Shown here piece by piece: positions 47,831 through 56,170 of a stretch of 64,000 nt of DNA (position 1 is the stretch's first letter; every line of letters begins with the position of its first letter). The DNA is from Streptomyces bungoensis (GTDB lineage Bacteria; Actinomycetota; Actinomycetes; Streptomycetales; Streptomycetaceae): positions 124,001 through 188,000 of the forward strand of contig NZ_KQ948856.1 in NCBI RefSeq assembly GCF_001514215.1, in the 5' to 3' direction. Under the pieces are notes generated by a model, which had not been told where the DNA came from, made no database searches, and saw only the letters and a program-made list of their open reading frames with translations. The position numbers were made by a program, and so were the translations under genes.

Positions 47831-48025
47831 TCACAGCGCGTCCACGGCGCGGGCGGTGCCGGCCGCCGCACGCTCCAGGTCCGCGGCGGCCCGGTCGATC
47901 CGGCTCGCGGACCGCGCCACCTGCTCCCCGAGGCGCCGCGCCTCCACGAAGACCCTCACGGCGAGCACCCCCAGCACGGCGAGACCCACGAAACCCACGG
48001 CTACGGCGAACATCGGCCAGAACAT
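47831..48025 (-). CDS. Small membrane protein with a coiled coil
   Basis: 64 residues. One helix (about 1-27, MFWPMFAVAVGFVGLAVLGVLAVRVF) is followed by a heptad-rich cytoplasmic helix RRLGEQVARSASRIDRAAADLERAA. It resembles small actinobacterial proteins of unknown function placed between pafC and tatA; the amphipathic part is reminiscent of TatA/TatB-like tails, but the TatA FGxxK hinge is missing. It lies 30 nt after the zinc-ribbon gene. Confidence 0.7.
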   Translation of the reverse strand: MFWPMFAVAVGFVGLAVLGVLAVRVFVEARRLGEQVARSASRIDRAAADLERAAAGTARAVDAL

Positions 48026-48055
48026 GCGTCGACCCTAGACCGTCCCGGACCGGAC

Positions 48056-48361
48056 CTACACCGTGGAGTGCAGCCGCAGGGTGCGCACGCCGCCGCCGGT
48101 GAGCAGTTCGACGATGCGCTCCCCGGCCGGCTTGCGCACGGCGGCTCCGCAGTCGGGGCAGGTGAAGGAGTAGAACGTCGTCCGGCTCGTGGCGCCGATG
48201 GCGAGGCGCAGGGCGCCGGCGGCGAGCTCGAAGCGGCCCCGGCAGTCCGGGCAGCCGGCCCGGAACACCACGGGCACCACTCTTCTCATCCCGGCGAAGG
48301 CGGCCGACACCGTCATCTGGCCCGCGCCGTCCTGCGCGCCCGGCCCCGCGAACTCGCTCAC
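48056..48361 (-). CDS. Zinc-ribbon protein, FmdB-like
   Basis: 101 residues from GTG 48361. Two CPDC knuckles about 35 residues apart (AGCPDCRGRFEL and FTCPDCGAAVRK) can bind one zinc. The N-terminal 30 residues are flexible and the C-terminus is short and basic. Its function is unknown. The start overlaps the pafC stop (GTGA), so it belongs to the pafBC transcription unit. Confidence 0.75.
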   Translation of the reverse strand: MSEFAGPGAQDGAGQMTVSAAFAGMRRVVPVVFRAGCPDCRGRFELAAGALRLAIGATSRTTFYSFTCPDCGAAVRKPAGERIVELLTGGGVRTLRLHSTV

Positions 48362-49386
48362 ACCCGCTCCTGACCATCGGGAACACCGTGCACCGCCCGC
48401 GGCGGTGTGTCGTCGTACGCCGCCAGTGCCTCCGCGGCCGCCCGGCGGGCGCTGTCGGCCAGCTCGGGCGGCGAGACGATCCGGCCGTCGCGGCCGAGCC
48501 GCAGGGCCAGCCGGCGCAGGGAGGCCGGATCGGGGGTGCGCAGAGTGATACGCAGCCCGCCGTCGGGAAGCTCATCGGCGCTGTCGTGCGGGTAGTACTC
48601 GGCCACCCAGCGGCCGCCGGGGCCGACCTCGATCACGACCTCCGGGTCCTCGGCGGCCGGCTGGACCAGCGCCTGCGACAGGTCCCGCAGCTCCACCTCG
48701 GGCGGCGCGGACGGCTCGTCGAGGATCCTGATCTCGGCGACCCGGTCCAGCCGGAAGGTGCGCCGGGCCTCGGAGCGGCGGCACCAGGCCTCCACGTAGG
48801 TGTGGCCGACGCTGACCAGGCGGATGGGGTCGATCTCGCGCTCGGTGACCTCGTCCCGGGCCGGCGAGTAGTAGCGGATCCACAGCCGGCGGCGCTCGGA
48901 TATGGCCCGGTCGACGTCGGCGAAGACGCCCCCCTCGGACTCGAACGTCACCGACAGCCGGGCGCTGGCGCCGGCGGCTTCGCCGGCCGCCGTCTCCACC
49001 TTGGCGGTGGCCCGCAGCAGGGCCTGCCGGTCGCTCTCCCGGAGGCCCGGCAGGGTGGACACCGCGCGGGCGGCCACCAGCAGGGCGGTGGCCTCGTCGG
49101 CCGCGAGCCGCAGCGGCTCGGCCGCCTCCTCGCCGAGCGCGGCCGGGTTGTGCCACCAGATGCGCTCGCCGTCGGTGTCGATGTCCAGCAGGTCGCCGCC
49201 GCGGAAGCTGGTGCCGCACATGGGCAGCAGATCGAGGTCGGAGACCAGCTCGTCCTCGGTGATGCCGAAGGCGCGCGCGACGTCCTTGATCCGCGCGCCG
49301 GGGCGCTCCCTGAGGTAGGTCACCAGGGAGAGCATCCGCCGGGTCTGGTCGATGGCGTTCACGGGCCTGACCGGTTTGCCTGCCAT
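48358..49386 (-). CDS. pafC: WYL-domain regulator PafC
   Basis: 342 residues from ATG 49386. An N-terminal winged helix (QTRRMLSLVTYLRERPGARIKDVARAFGITEDELVSDLDLL) is followed by the WYL domain (IRYYSPARDEVTEREIDPIRLVSVGHTYVEAWCRRSEARRTFRLDRV) and a WCX C-terminal extension. In mycobacteria PafB and PafC form a heterodimer-like activator of the LexA-independent DNA damage regulon, with the WYL domain sensing single-stranded DNA (established there). It lies 20 nt downstream of pafB. Confidence 0.95.
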   Translation of the reverse strand: MAGKPVRPVNAIDQTRRMLSLVTYLRERPGARIKDVARAFGITEDELVSDLDLLPMCGTSFRGGDLLDIDTDGERIWWHNPAALGEEAAEPLRLAADEATALLVAARAVSTLPGLRESDRQALLRATAKVETAAGEAAGASARLSVTFESEGGVFADVDRAISERRRLWIRYYSPARDEVTEREIDPIRLVSVGHTYVEAWCRRSEARRTFRLDRVAEIRILDEPSAPPEVELRDLSQALVQPAAEDPEVVIEVGPGGRWVAEYYPHDSADELPDGGLRITLRTPDPASLRRLALRLGRDGRIVSPPELADSARRAAAEALAAYDDTPPRAVHGVPDGQERV

Positions 49387-49406
49387 TGGTTGTGCTCCGC
49401 TCCCCC

Positions 49407-50384
49407 TCAGCCCTTGGCCACGGCACGCAGCCGGTCGACCACGTCGGCGCGCAGCTCGGCCGGCTCCAGGACCACCACGTCCGGCCCGAACTCCACCAGC
49501 CAGGCGTCCAGGCCGTGCCCGTACGGAATCTCCAACTCGTCCCAGCCGTCGCCGAGTTCCCGGACACGCACGGCTTTCGCCCGAAGGGGGTAACCGGCGC
49601 CGGAACGCAGCCGGATCAGCGCCGTGCCGTCGGCGATCTCGCCGGCCCAGCTCGCGACGGTCTCGCGGACGGTGACCACGTCGGGGACGGGAGCGGTGAA
49701 GCCGGTGCCGCGCGAGCGGACCCTGCCGGTGATCCGGGAGAGCCGGAAGACGCGCTCGGCGCCCCGGTCGCGGTCGAAGCCGGCCAGGTACCAGTGGCCG
49801 CGCCAGCACTCCAGCGCCCAGGGTTCGACGTGCCGGGGCTCGGGGCGGGCGGCGGAGGCCTTGCGGTAGTCGAAGACGACCGGGCGCCGGTCGCGGCAGG
49901 CCAGCATCAGCGGCTCGAAGGCCGCCTCGTGCACGGGGATGCGCGGTTCGAGGGCGCCGTGCGCCTCGTAGGGGTCGACGTCCTCGGGGAGTCCGGCGGC
50001 GCGCAGCTTCTGCAGGGCGCCGCTGGCGGCGCCGGCGAGGCGGGCCTGCTGCCAGACCTTGGCGGCCAGGCCCAGGGCGGCGGCCTCCTCGGCGTCCAGG
50101 GTGATGGCGGGCAGGCGGTTGCTGTCGCGGCGGGCGAGGTAGCCGACCTCGCCGTCGATGTTCTCCACCGTCTCGATGACCAGGCCCAGCTCGCGCAGGT
50201 CGTCCTTGTCCCGCTCGAACATCCGGTTGAAGGAGTCGTCCGACGCCGCCGCTCCCTTGTCCGTCCTGGGGGCCTCGACGTATGCCTCGATGGAGTCGCG
50301 CAGCTCGCGCTTGCTGAGCGGCCGCCGCGTGCCGAGCAGGCACAGCGCGAGGTTCATCAGCCGCTCGGCCTTGGCAATCGCCAT
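49407..50384 (-). CDS. pafB: WYL-domain regulator PafB
   Basis: 325 residues from ATG 50384. The winged helix (RLMNLALCLLGTRRPLSKRELRDSIEAY, FERDKDDLRELGLVIE) precedes the WYL domain (VFDYRKASAARPEPRHVEPWALECWRGHWYLAGFDRDRGAERVFRLSRI) and the WCX domain. It is the partner of PafC. It is placed downstream of pafA as in mycobacteria, but here separated from it by two FKBP genes and terminators. Confidence 0.95.
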   Translation of the reverse strand: MAIAKAERLMNLALCLLGTRRPLSKRELRDSIEAYVEAPRTDKGAAASDDSFNRMFERDKDDLRELGLVIETVENIDGEVGYLARRDSNRLPAITLDAEEAAALGLAAKVWQQARLAGAASGALQKLRAAGLPEDVDPYEAHGALEPRIPVHEAAFEPLMLACRDRRPVVFDYRKASAARPEPRHVEPWALECWRGHWYLAGFDRDRGAERVFRLSRITGRVRSRGTGFTAPVPDVVTVRETVASWAGEIADGTALIRLRSGAGYPLRAKAVRVRELGDGWDELEIPYGHGLDAWLVEFGPDVVVLEPAELRADVVDRLRAVAKG

Positions 50385-50501
50385 GGACGCCCTTCGCCTT
50401 CCCTGTGGTGCTTTCGACCGATGACCGTACCGCTCCGGGGTGGCGCGGCAAAAGCCGGAGCCGGGAAGGCGGGCCGGTACGGACCCGGGGTGCCGCGCGG
50501 A

Positions 50502-50530
50502 CGGGGCCCGTGCTGTCGGCACGGGCCCCG
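50502..50530 (-). terminator. Hairpin after the small FKBP gene
   Basis: CGGGGCCCGTGC (50502-50513) pairs perfectly with GCACGGGCCCCG (50519-50530), loop TGTCG. Confidence 0.85.
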
Positions 50531-50546
50531 TTCGAACCGGCTCCGG

Positions 50547-50927
50547 TCAGCGCTTGCCCACGCCCACCAGGTCGCAGACGAAGATCAGGGTCTCGCCCGG
50601 GGCGATCGCGCCGCCGGCGCCGCGGTCGCCGTAGGCGAGGTGCGCGGGGATGGTCAGCTGGCGGCGGCCGCCGACCTTCATGCCCTGCACGCCCTTGTCC
50701 CAGCCCTGGATGACCTGGCCGACACCGAGCTGGAAGTCCAGCGGGGTGCCGCGGTTCCAGGAGGCGTCGAACTCCTCGCCGGTGGAGAACGCGACGCCCA
50801 CGTAGTGGACCTTGACGAAGTCCCCGGCCTGGGCGACCTCTCCGTCGCCCTCCCAGATGTCCTTGATCTCGAGGTCGGCCGGCGGCTCGCCGCCCGGGAA
50901 GTCGATCTCGGGCTTCTCGATGCTCAC
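50547..50927 (-). CDS. Single-domain FKBP-type peptidyl-prolyl isomerase
   Basis: 126 residues. A short acidic leader (MSIEKPEIDFPGGEPPADLEI) precedes one FKBP domain with the rapamycin-pocket residues in VHYVGVAFSTGEEFDASWNRG, FQLGVGQVIQGWDKGVQGMKVG and IPAHLAYGDRGAGG. It is cytoplasmic, a cis-trans prolyl isomerase or chaperone. It lies next to a lipoprotein FKBP but is separated from it by a hairpin. Confidence 0.95.
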   Translation of the reverse strand: MSIEKPEIDFPGGEPPADLEIKDIWEGDGEVAQAGDFVKVHYVGVAFSTGEEFDASWNRGTPLDFQLGVGQVIQGWDKGVQGMKVGGRRQLTIPAHLAYGDRGAGGAIAPGETLIFVCDLVGVGKR

Positions 50928-50991
50928 GTCAAAAGCTCCTGCTTGTGTACGACACGAAACACGGACAGTCTGTCATCCCCGCAGGTCTGCC

Positions 50992-51016
50992 GCCCGCCAT
51001 CACGGCTGCGGCGGGC
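50992..51016 (-). terminator. Hairpin after the FKBP lipoprotein gene
   Basis: GCCCGCC (50992-50998) and GGCGGGC (51010-51016) form a 7-bp stem directly after the stop. Confidence 0.6.
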
Positions 51017-51020
51017 CGGG

Positions 51021-52028
51021 CTACATCGCGGCGAGGATGTCCACCGAGAAGACCAGCGTGGAGCCCTTCTGGACGACGCCGCCGCTCGGCGGGGTGTTGC
51101 CGTAGCCGAGGTCCGGCGGGATGACGACCAGGACCCGGCTGCCCACCTTCTTGCCGGTCAGTCCCTGGGCCAGGCCCTTGACGGCCTGCTGCATCTGCTC
51201 CAGCGAGAACTGGGCGAGCCGCCCGGACCCGTAGGTCTCCTGAAAGGTCTTGCCGCTCTCCCAGACCACGCCCTTGAACTGGCACAGCACGGTCTGGTCC
51301 GCCGTGACCGCGGGGCCGTCGCCCTCGAGGACGTAGGTCGACACCAGCTTCTTCGGCGGGGCGTTCTTCTTGTCGATCTTGATGTCGGGGGCGCTGCCGT
51401 CGGTGTTGGTGCCGACCGTGGGCAGGGCGGCGTCGTTCTGCGGGACCGGCTTGCCCTTGGCGGAGCTCTTGGAGTTGAAGGAGTCGATCACGTCGATGAC
51501 GAACACCAGCGTGTCGGTGCCCTTGATGCCTGCCTGGGCGTTGCCCGACTTGCCGTAGCCCCAGGTGGGCGGGACGGCGATCTGGACGCGACTGCCGGCC
51601 TTCTTGCCCGTGAGGGCGTAGCGCCAGCCGTCGATGATGCTGCCCTGGGCGAGCTGCAGGACCAGCGGGCGGTGGCGGTCGTAGGAGTTGTCGAAGACCT
51701 TGCCGGTCGCCCAGATCTGGCCGAGGTAGTTCGCCTCGACGAAGTCGTTCTCGGCGACCGTGCGGCCGCTGCCCGGGATGATCGTCTTGACCGCGAGGTC
51801 CTTCGAGGGGTCGCCCTGGCCCTTGGCGACGGTCGGCTTCTCACCGAACTTCGTGCCCGCCGTGATCGCCGGCAGCGGCCCCTCGACGATCTTGGGCGGG
51901 GGCGGGGCGGACGCCGAGGGCGTCGCGGAGGCGCTCGCCTTGCTCGAGTCGGACTTGCCGTCGCCGCACCCGGCGAGCGTGGCCAGGCCGGCGGGGACGG
52001 CGGCTAGGAGGAGTGAGCGTCGGCGCAC
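51021..52028 (-). CDS. Lipoprotein with two FKBP-type isomerase domains
   Basis: 335 residues. The signal MRRRSLLLAAVPAGLATLAGC ends in a lipobox LAGC; Cys21 would be lipidated. The RRR start may route it through Tat. After a Ser/Ala/Pro linker come two FKBP domains (about 75-185, NYLGQIWATGKVFDNSYDR...PPTWGYGKSG; and about 220-335, FKGVVWESGKTFQETYGSG...PPDLGYGNTPP). It should fold secreted or cell-wall proteins outside the membrane. It is monocistronic, between terminators. Confidence 0.94.
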   Translation of the reverse strand: MRRRSLLLAAVPAGLATLAGCGDGKSDSSKASASATPSASAPPPPKIVEGPLPAITAGTKFGEKPTVAKGQGDPSKDLAVKTIIPGSGRTVAENDFVEANYLGQIWATGKVFDNSYDRHRPLVLQLAQGSIIDGWRYALTGKKAGSRVQIAVPPTWGYGKSGNAQAGIKGTDTLVFVIDVIDSFNSKSSAKGKPVPQNDAALPTVGTNTDGSAPDIKIDKKNAPPKKLVSTYVLEGDGPAVTADQTVLCQFKGVVWESGKTFQETYGSGRLAQFSLEQMQQAVKGLAQGLTGKKVGSRVLVVIPPDLGYGNTPPSGGVVQKGSTLVFSVDILAAM

Positions 52029-52089
52029 GAAAAAGCCTCGTAATTCGTCGGTCTTGCGGATTCACGTGCGCGCAACTCTACGGGGCGCG

Positions 52090-52122
52090 ACGGGCGCCGT
52101 ACGGCAAACGTACGGCGCCCGT
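52090..52122 (-). terminator. pafA terminator
   Basis: A perfect 14-bp stem (52090-52103 with 52109-52122) with loop GCAAA lies 49 nt past the pafA stop. Confidence 0.85.
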
Positions 52123-52171
52123 GTGGCGCCCCGGCATTTCGGTGCTCAAACGCTTGACTTGGCAGGCTTCG

Positions 52172-53533
52172 TCACATTCCGGCGATGAGCTTCTCCACCC
52201 GGTCGTCCACCGAACGGAACGGGTCCTTGCACAACACGGTGCGCTGGGCCTGGTCATTGAGCTTGAGGTGCACCCAGTCGACCGTGAAGTCCCGGCGCTG
52301 TTCCTGTGCCCGGCGGATGAAGTCGCCGCGCAGCCGGGCCCGAGTGGTCTGCGGGGGCACCGACTTGCCCTCGAAGATCTTCAAGTCGTTGCAGATCCGG
52401 GTGGCTTGCCCCTTCTTCTCCAGCAGGTAGTACAGGCCGCGACGGCGGTGGATGTCGTGGTAGGCGAGGTCTATCTGGGCGACCCGCGGGTGGGACATGG
52501 TCATGTTGTGCTTGGCCCGGTACCGCTCGATGAGCTTGTACTTCATCACCCAGTCGATCTCGGTGCCGATGCGGTCCAGTTCCTCGGTCTCGATCGCCTC
52601 CAGGGTGCGGCCCCACAGGTCGAGGACCTGCGCGACGGTGCCGGTGCGGATGCCGCGGCGGTCGCAGAAGTCGACGGCCTTGTCGAAGTACTCGCGCTGC
52701 ACCTCCAGCGCGGAGGCCTCCCGGCCGCTGGCCAGGCGCACCTTGCGCCGGCCGGTGATGTCGTGGCTGACCTCGCGGATCGCCCGGATCGGGTTCTCCA
52801 GGGTGAGGTCGCGCATCACGGTGCCCGCCTCGATCATGCGCAGCACCAGGTCGGTGGCGCCGACCTTGAGCAGCATGGTCGTCTCGGACATGTTCGAGTC
52901 GCCGACGATGACGTGCAGCCGGCGGTACCGCTCGGCGTCCGCGTGCGGTTCGTCGCGGGTGTTGATGATGGGCCGGGAGCGGGTCGTCGCCGAGGAGACG
53001 CCCTCCCAGATGTGCTCCGCGCGCTGGCTGACGCAGTAGACGGCGCCGCGCGGGGTCTGCAGGACCTTGCCCGCGCCGCACAGCAGCTGTCTCGTCACCA
53101 GGAAGGGGATGAGGATGTCCGCGAGCCGGGAGAACTCCCCGTGCCGGGCCACCAGGTAGTTCTCGTGGCAGCCGTACGAGTTGCCCGCCGAGTCGGTGTT
53201 GTTCTTGAAGAGGTAGACGTCGCCCGCGATTCCCTCCTCGTGCAGGCGTCGTTCCGCGTCCACCAGGAGTCCTTCGAGAATGCGCTCGCCGGCCTTGTCG
53301 TGGGTGACCAGTTCGGTCACGTTGTCACATTCGGGTGTCGCGTATTCCGGATGTGAGCCCACGTCGAGATAGAGCCGGGCGCCGTTTCGCAGAAAGACAT
53401 TGCTGCTGCGGCCCCATGACACGACACGGCGGAAGAGGTACCGCGCCACCTCGTCGGGAGACAGGCGCCGCTGTCCCCTGAACGTGCATGTGACGCCGTA
53501 CTCGTTCTCCAGCCCGAAAATGCGGCGGTCCAT
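52172..53533 (-). CDS. pafA: Pup-protein ligase PafA
   Basis: 453 residues, full length. The N-terminus RRIFGLENEYGVTC carries the catalytic Glu/metal ligands of the glutamine-synthetase-like fold. Further landmarks are GARLYLDVGSHPEYATPEC, VYLFKNNTDSAGNSYGCHENYLV and RVAQIDLAYHDI. The C-terminal domain (about 385-453) is present. It joins the C-terminal Glu of Pup to substrate lysines with ATP. The MFS gene upstream ends 9 nt before its start, so the two may be cotranscribed. Confidence 0.97.
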   Translation of the reverse strand: MDRRIFGLENEYGVTCTFRGQRRLSPDEVARYLFRRVVSWGRSSNVFLRNGARLYLDVGSHPEYATPECDNVTELVTHDKAGERILEGLLVDAERRLHEEGIAGDVYLFKNNTDSAGNSYGCHENYLVARHGEFSRLADILIPFLVTRQLLCGAGKVLQTPRGAVYCVSQRAEHIWEGVSSATTRSRPIINTRDEPHADAERYRRLHVIVGDSNMSETTMLLKVGATDLVLRMIEAGTVMRDLTLENPIRAIREVSHDITGRRKVRLASGREASALEVQREYFDKAVDFCDRRGIRTGTVAQVLDLWGRTLEAIETEELDRIGTEIDWVMKYKLIERYRAKHNMTMSHPRVAQIDLAYHDIHRRRGLYYLLEKKGQATRICNDLKIFEGKSVPPQTTRARLRGDFIRRAQEQRRDFTVDWVHLKLNDQAQRTVLCKDPFRSVDDRVEKLIAGM

Positions 53534-53542
53534 GAGTGAACA

Positions 53543-54802
53543 TTACGCCCGATCCCCTGAGCTGAAACGGGGTTCGGCAGCACGATTTGGATCATTTTCC
53601 GGTGAAGCCGCAACAACCTCGCCCCGCGCGGGAGCTGCGAGGACCCCCCGGGTGGCGAGCAGGACCAGCAGGGACACGGCTCCCGCGGCGCCCGGGAGCA
53701 CGAATCCCCACCGGGCGCCACCGGCCTGCACGACCGGGCCCGCCAGGCCGGTTCCGACGGAGGCGCCGACGGTGAACGTGGTCACCAGCCAGGAGAAGGC
53801 CTCGGTGACCGCGCCGCGCGGCGCGTGCCGGTCGACGATGATGAACGCGCAGGCGATGCAGGGCGCGAGGAACACCCCCGCGACCACGGTGAGCAGCACC
53901 ATGGCGACCGCCCCCGGCATCAGCGTCAGCGGCAGGTAACACACAGCCAGGAGCGCCACCAGCAGGCGCAGCCGCCGCTCGGGCACGCCGCTCCACCGGC
54001 GGGCGCCGTAGGCGGTGCCGCCGACCAGGGCGCCGAGGCCGATCCCGGCCATCATCCAGCCGTACACGGCGTCGCCGCCGTGGCCGTCGGCGTACGACAC
54101 CGAGGCGACCGTGATGGAGCCGAGCGCGATCCCGACGAACAGGAAGGCGCCGAGCAGGGCGAGCAGGCCCGGCGAGCGCAGGGCGCCCAGCCAGTGGGCC
54201 TCGCGCGGGGCCGAGCGCCACGCGCGCGAGGGCGGCGCGAGCACCACCCACAGGGCGCCGAGGACGCCGACGGCGCTGAGCACCAGCAGGGCGGCCCGCG
54301 CCGACCACAGCGACACGCACAGGGTGACGAGCAGCGGTCCGACGGTGAACATGATCTCCTGGGCGACCGCGTCCATGGCGTACGCGGTGTGCACCTGGTC
54401 CTCGCGGGGCAGCACGGAGGGCCACAGGGCGCGCAGGCCGCCCTCCAGGGGCGGGGTGAACAGGCCCGCGGCCGCGACGGCCGCGTACGCGAGGGCCGGC
54501 GAGCCGGTACCGCGGACGGCGAAGACGGACATCGACAGGGCGGACAGGACGGCGGCGGGCAGCTGGACGCGCGGCTGCCCGTGGAGATCGACCAGCCTGC
54601 CGAGCAGCGGCTGGCCGACCGCGTTGGCGACGCCGTACACCGCCGCGAGGCCGCCCGCGAGGCTGTAGGTGCCGCCCTCGGCGCGGACGAACAGCACCAG
54701 GGCGATCGCGGCCGTCGCGTTGGGCAGCCGGCCCACCAGGGTGCCGGTGAGCAGCCGCAGCGCGTGCCGTGCCCGGAGTATCTCCAGGTATCCCGTGGCC
54801 AT
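53543..54802 (-). CDS. MFS transporter
   Basis: 419 residues with twelve hydrophobic helices. The helix 2-3 loop reads GQPLLGRLVDLHGQPR, a weak match to the GxxxDRxGRR motif of the major facilitator superfamily. It is likely a small-molecule exporter or sugar transporter; substrate unknown. It diverges from a LacI-type regulator across a 138-bp region with twin TACGTA motifs, which suggests control by that repressor. Its 3' end adjoins pafA. Confidence 0.92.
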   Translation of the reverse strand: MATGYLEILRARHALRLLTGTLVGRLPNATAAIALVLFVRAEGGTYSLAGGLAAVYGVANAVGQPLLGRLVDLHGQPRVQLPAAVLSALSMSVFAVRGTGSPALAYAAVAAAGLFTPPLEGGLRALWPSVLPREDQVHTAYAMDAVAQEIMFTVGPLLVTLCVSLWSARAALLVLSAVGVLGALWVVLAPPSRAWRSAPREAHWLGALRSPGLLALLGAFLFVGIALGSITVASVSYADGHGGDAVYGWMMAGIGLGALVGGTAYGARRWSGVPERRLRLLVALLAVCYLPLTLMPGAVAMVLLTVVAGVFLAPCIACAFIIVDRHAPRGAVTEAFSWLVTTFTVGASVGTGLAGPVVQAGGARWGFVLPGAAGAVSLLVLLATRGVLAAPARGEVVAASPENDPNRAAEPRFSSGDRA

Positions 54803-54851
54803 GTCCTGCCTTCCCGTGGCTCGTACGGGACGCCTCGACGGCCCGACGTTT

Positions 54852-54878
54852 TACGTATAACCCCGCTTGCCATACGTA
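54852..54878. promoter_or_regulatory. Twin TACGTA operator between the MFS and LacI genes
   Basis: TTACGTATAA (TACGTA at 54852-54857) and CATACGTACC (TACGTA at 54873-54878) are centred 21 bp apart, two helical turns, in the divergent promoter region. It is a plausible LacI-family binding region. Confidence 0.45.
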
Positions 54879-54940
54879 CCATGTGCGCTGTCACACGTCC
54901 AGGCGGACGACCCCACGGCAGCAAGAGGAGCACCCCCACG

Positions 54941-55957
54941 GTGGCACCCAGCAGCACGCGCCCGACCAGCCGGGACGTCGCCCAGGCGGCCGGGGTCTCC
55001 CAGGCGGCCGTCTCGCTCGTGCTCGGCGACAAGTGGCGCGGCCGCGTCTCCGAGACCACCGCCGAACGCGTCCGCGAGGCCGCCCGCGACCTCGGCTACC
55101 GGCCCAACCTCGCCGCCCGCAACCTGCGCCTGGGCCGCACCCGCACCGTCCTGCTCGTCGTCCCCGCGCTGACCACCGAGTTCTTCGCCGGCGTCTACAC
55201 CGGCGCCGCCCGCGTGGCCGCCCGGCACGGCTTCGGCGTCGTCCTCTACCCCTCCCCCGAGGGCATCGGCCCGGCCCGCGACCCCTTCGCCTCCGCCCAG
55301 GCCGCCCTGGACGGCGTCATCGCCTCCTCCATGGCCGCCGACGCCCTCACCGCCATCCGCGGCGACCAGCTCCCCCTCGTCATGCTCGACAGCGACCCCC
55401 ACGGCAGCCTCGGCGCGGCCACCGTCAACCTCGACATCGCCGACGGCGTCCGCCAGATCGCCGACCACCTGCTCGGCCTCGGCCACCGCCGCATCCTGCA
55501 CCTCGCCGCCGACGTCCCCTCCTGGACCTTCGAGGTCCGCGCCCGCGAACTGGCCGCCCGCCTGGCCGCCGTACCGGGCACCCGGCTGAGCACGGCCCGC
55601 GCCCCCATCTCCATCGACGGCGCCCAGGCCGCCGCCGACGCCGCCCTCACCGCGCCCGGAGACCGTCCCACCGCCCTCGTCTGCGACGACGACAAGCTCG
55701 CCGCCGGCGCCTACAAGGCACTGCGCCGCCTCGGCCTCGCCGTACCGGACGACATCTCCGTCACCGGCCTGGACGACCTGGCCCTGGCCACCGCCCTCGA
55801 CCCGGAACTGACCACGGTACGGCTGGACGCCGAGCGCTTCGGCGAACGCGGCATGGAGGCCCTCCTGGCCGTCCTGGACGGCCGCGAGCCCGACGCCGGC
55901 GACATCCCCGTCCAGCTCGTCGTCCGCGGCTCCACCGCGCCGCCACCGGTGTCCTAG
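54941..55957 (+). CDS. LacI family transcriptional regulator
   Basis: 338 residues from GTG 54941, with AAGAGGAG 10 nt upstream; ATG 54881 is in frame but has no such site. The headpiece TSRDVAQAAGVSQAAVSLVLG (about 9-29) and hinge YRPNLAARNLRLGRT precede the periplasmic-binding-like effector domain (VLLVVPALTTEFFAGVYTGA ... DDISVTGLDDLALATALDPELTTV). The headpiece differs from sugar-type LacI at recognition-helix positions. It probably autoregulates and controls the divergent MFS gene. Its TAG stop lies in the left CTAG of an inverted-repeat element. Confidence 0.93.
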   Translation: MAPSSTRPTSRDVAQAAGVSQAAVSLVLGDKWRGRVSETTAERVREAARDLGYRPNLAARNLRLGRTRTVLLVVPALTTEFFAGVYTGAARVAARHGFGVVLYPSPEGIGPARDPFASAQAALDGVIASSMAADALTAIRGDQLPLVMLDSDPHGSLGAATVNLDIADGVRQIADHLLGLGHRRILHLAADVPSWTFEVRARELAARLAAVPGTRLSTARAPISIDGAQAAADAALTAPGDRPTALVCDDDKLAAGAYKALRRLGLAVPDDISVTGLDDLALATALDPELTTVRLDAERFGERGMEALLAVLDGREPDAGDIPVQLVVRGSTAPPPVS

Positions 55958-56170
55958 GCCCTGTCGTCGTACTCCCGACCGCCCCCACCCGCCCGAAGGG
56001 CGTGGGAGGTGCCACCACTCGCCGCACCCGGCCCCGGCCCGAGTCCGTCCGGTACGAGGGCCGGGGGCCCGGCACCCCCAGCCTCCGGCCGGGGACTTCA
56101 GAGCACGCACCCGACGCCGCGGGAGCCGCCCCGCGGGCGGGCGGCGCGAGGGCTCGACGACAGGACCTAG
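55954..56170. mobile_element. 217-bp MITE-like element flanked by CTAG
   Basis: The left end CTAGGCCCTGTCGTCG (55954-55969) and right end CGACGACAGGACCTAG (56155-56170) are inverted repeats matching at 15 of 16 positions, each ending in CTAG. The interior is non-coding, with strong short hairpins (for example CGCCCGAAGGGCG near 55990). CTAG would be the 4-bp target duplication of an IS5-like transposase (inference). The element ends supply the TAG stops of both flanking convergent genes. Confidence 0.65.
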
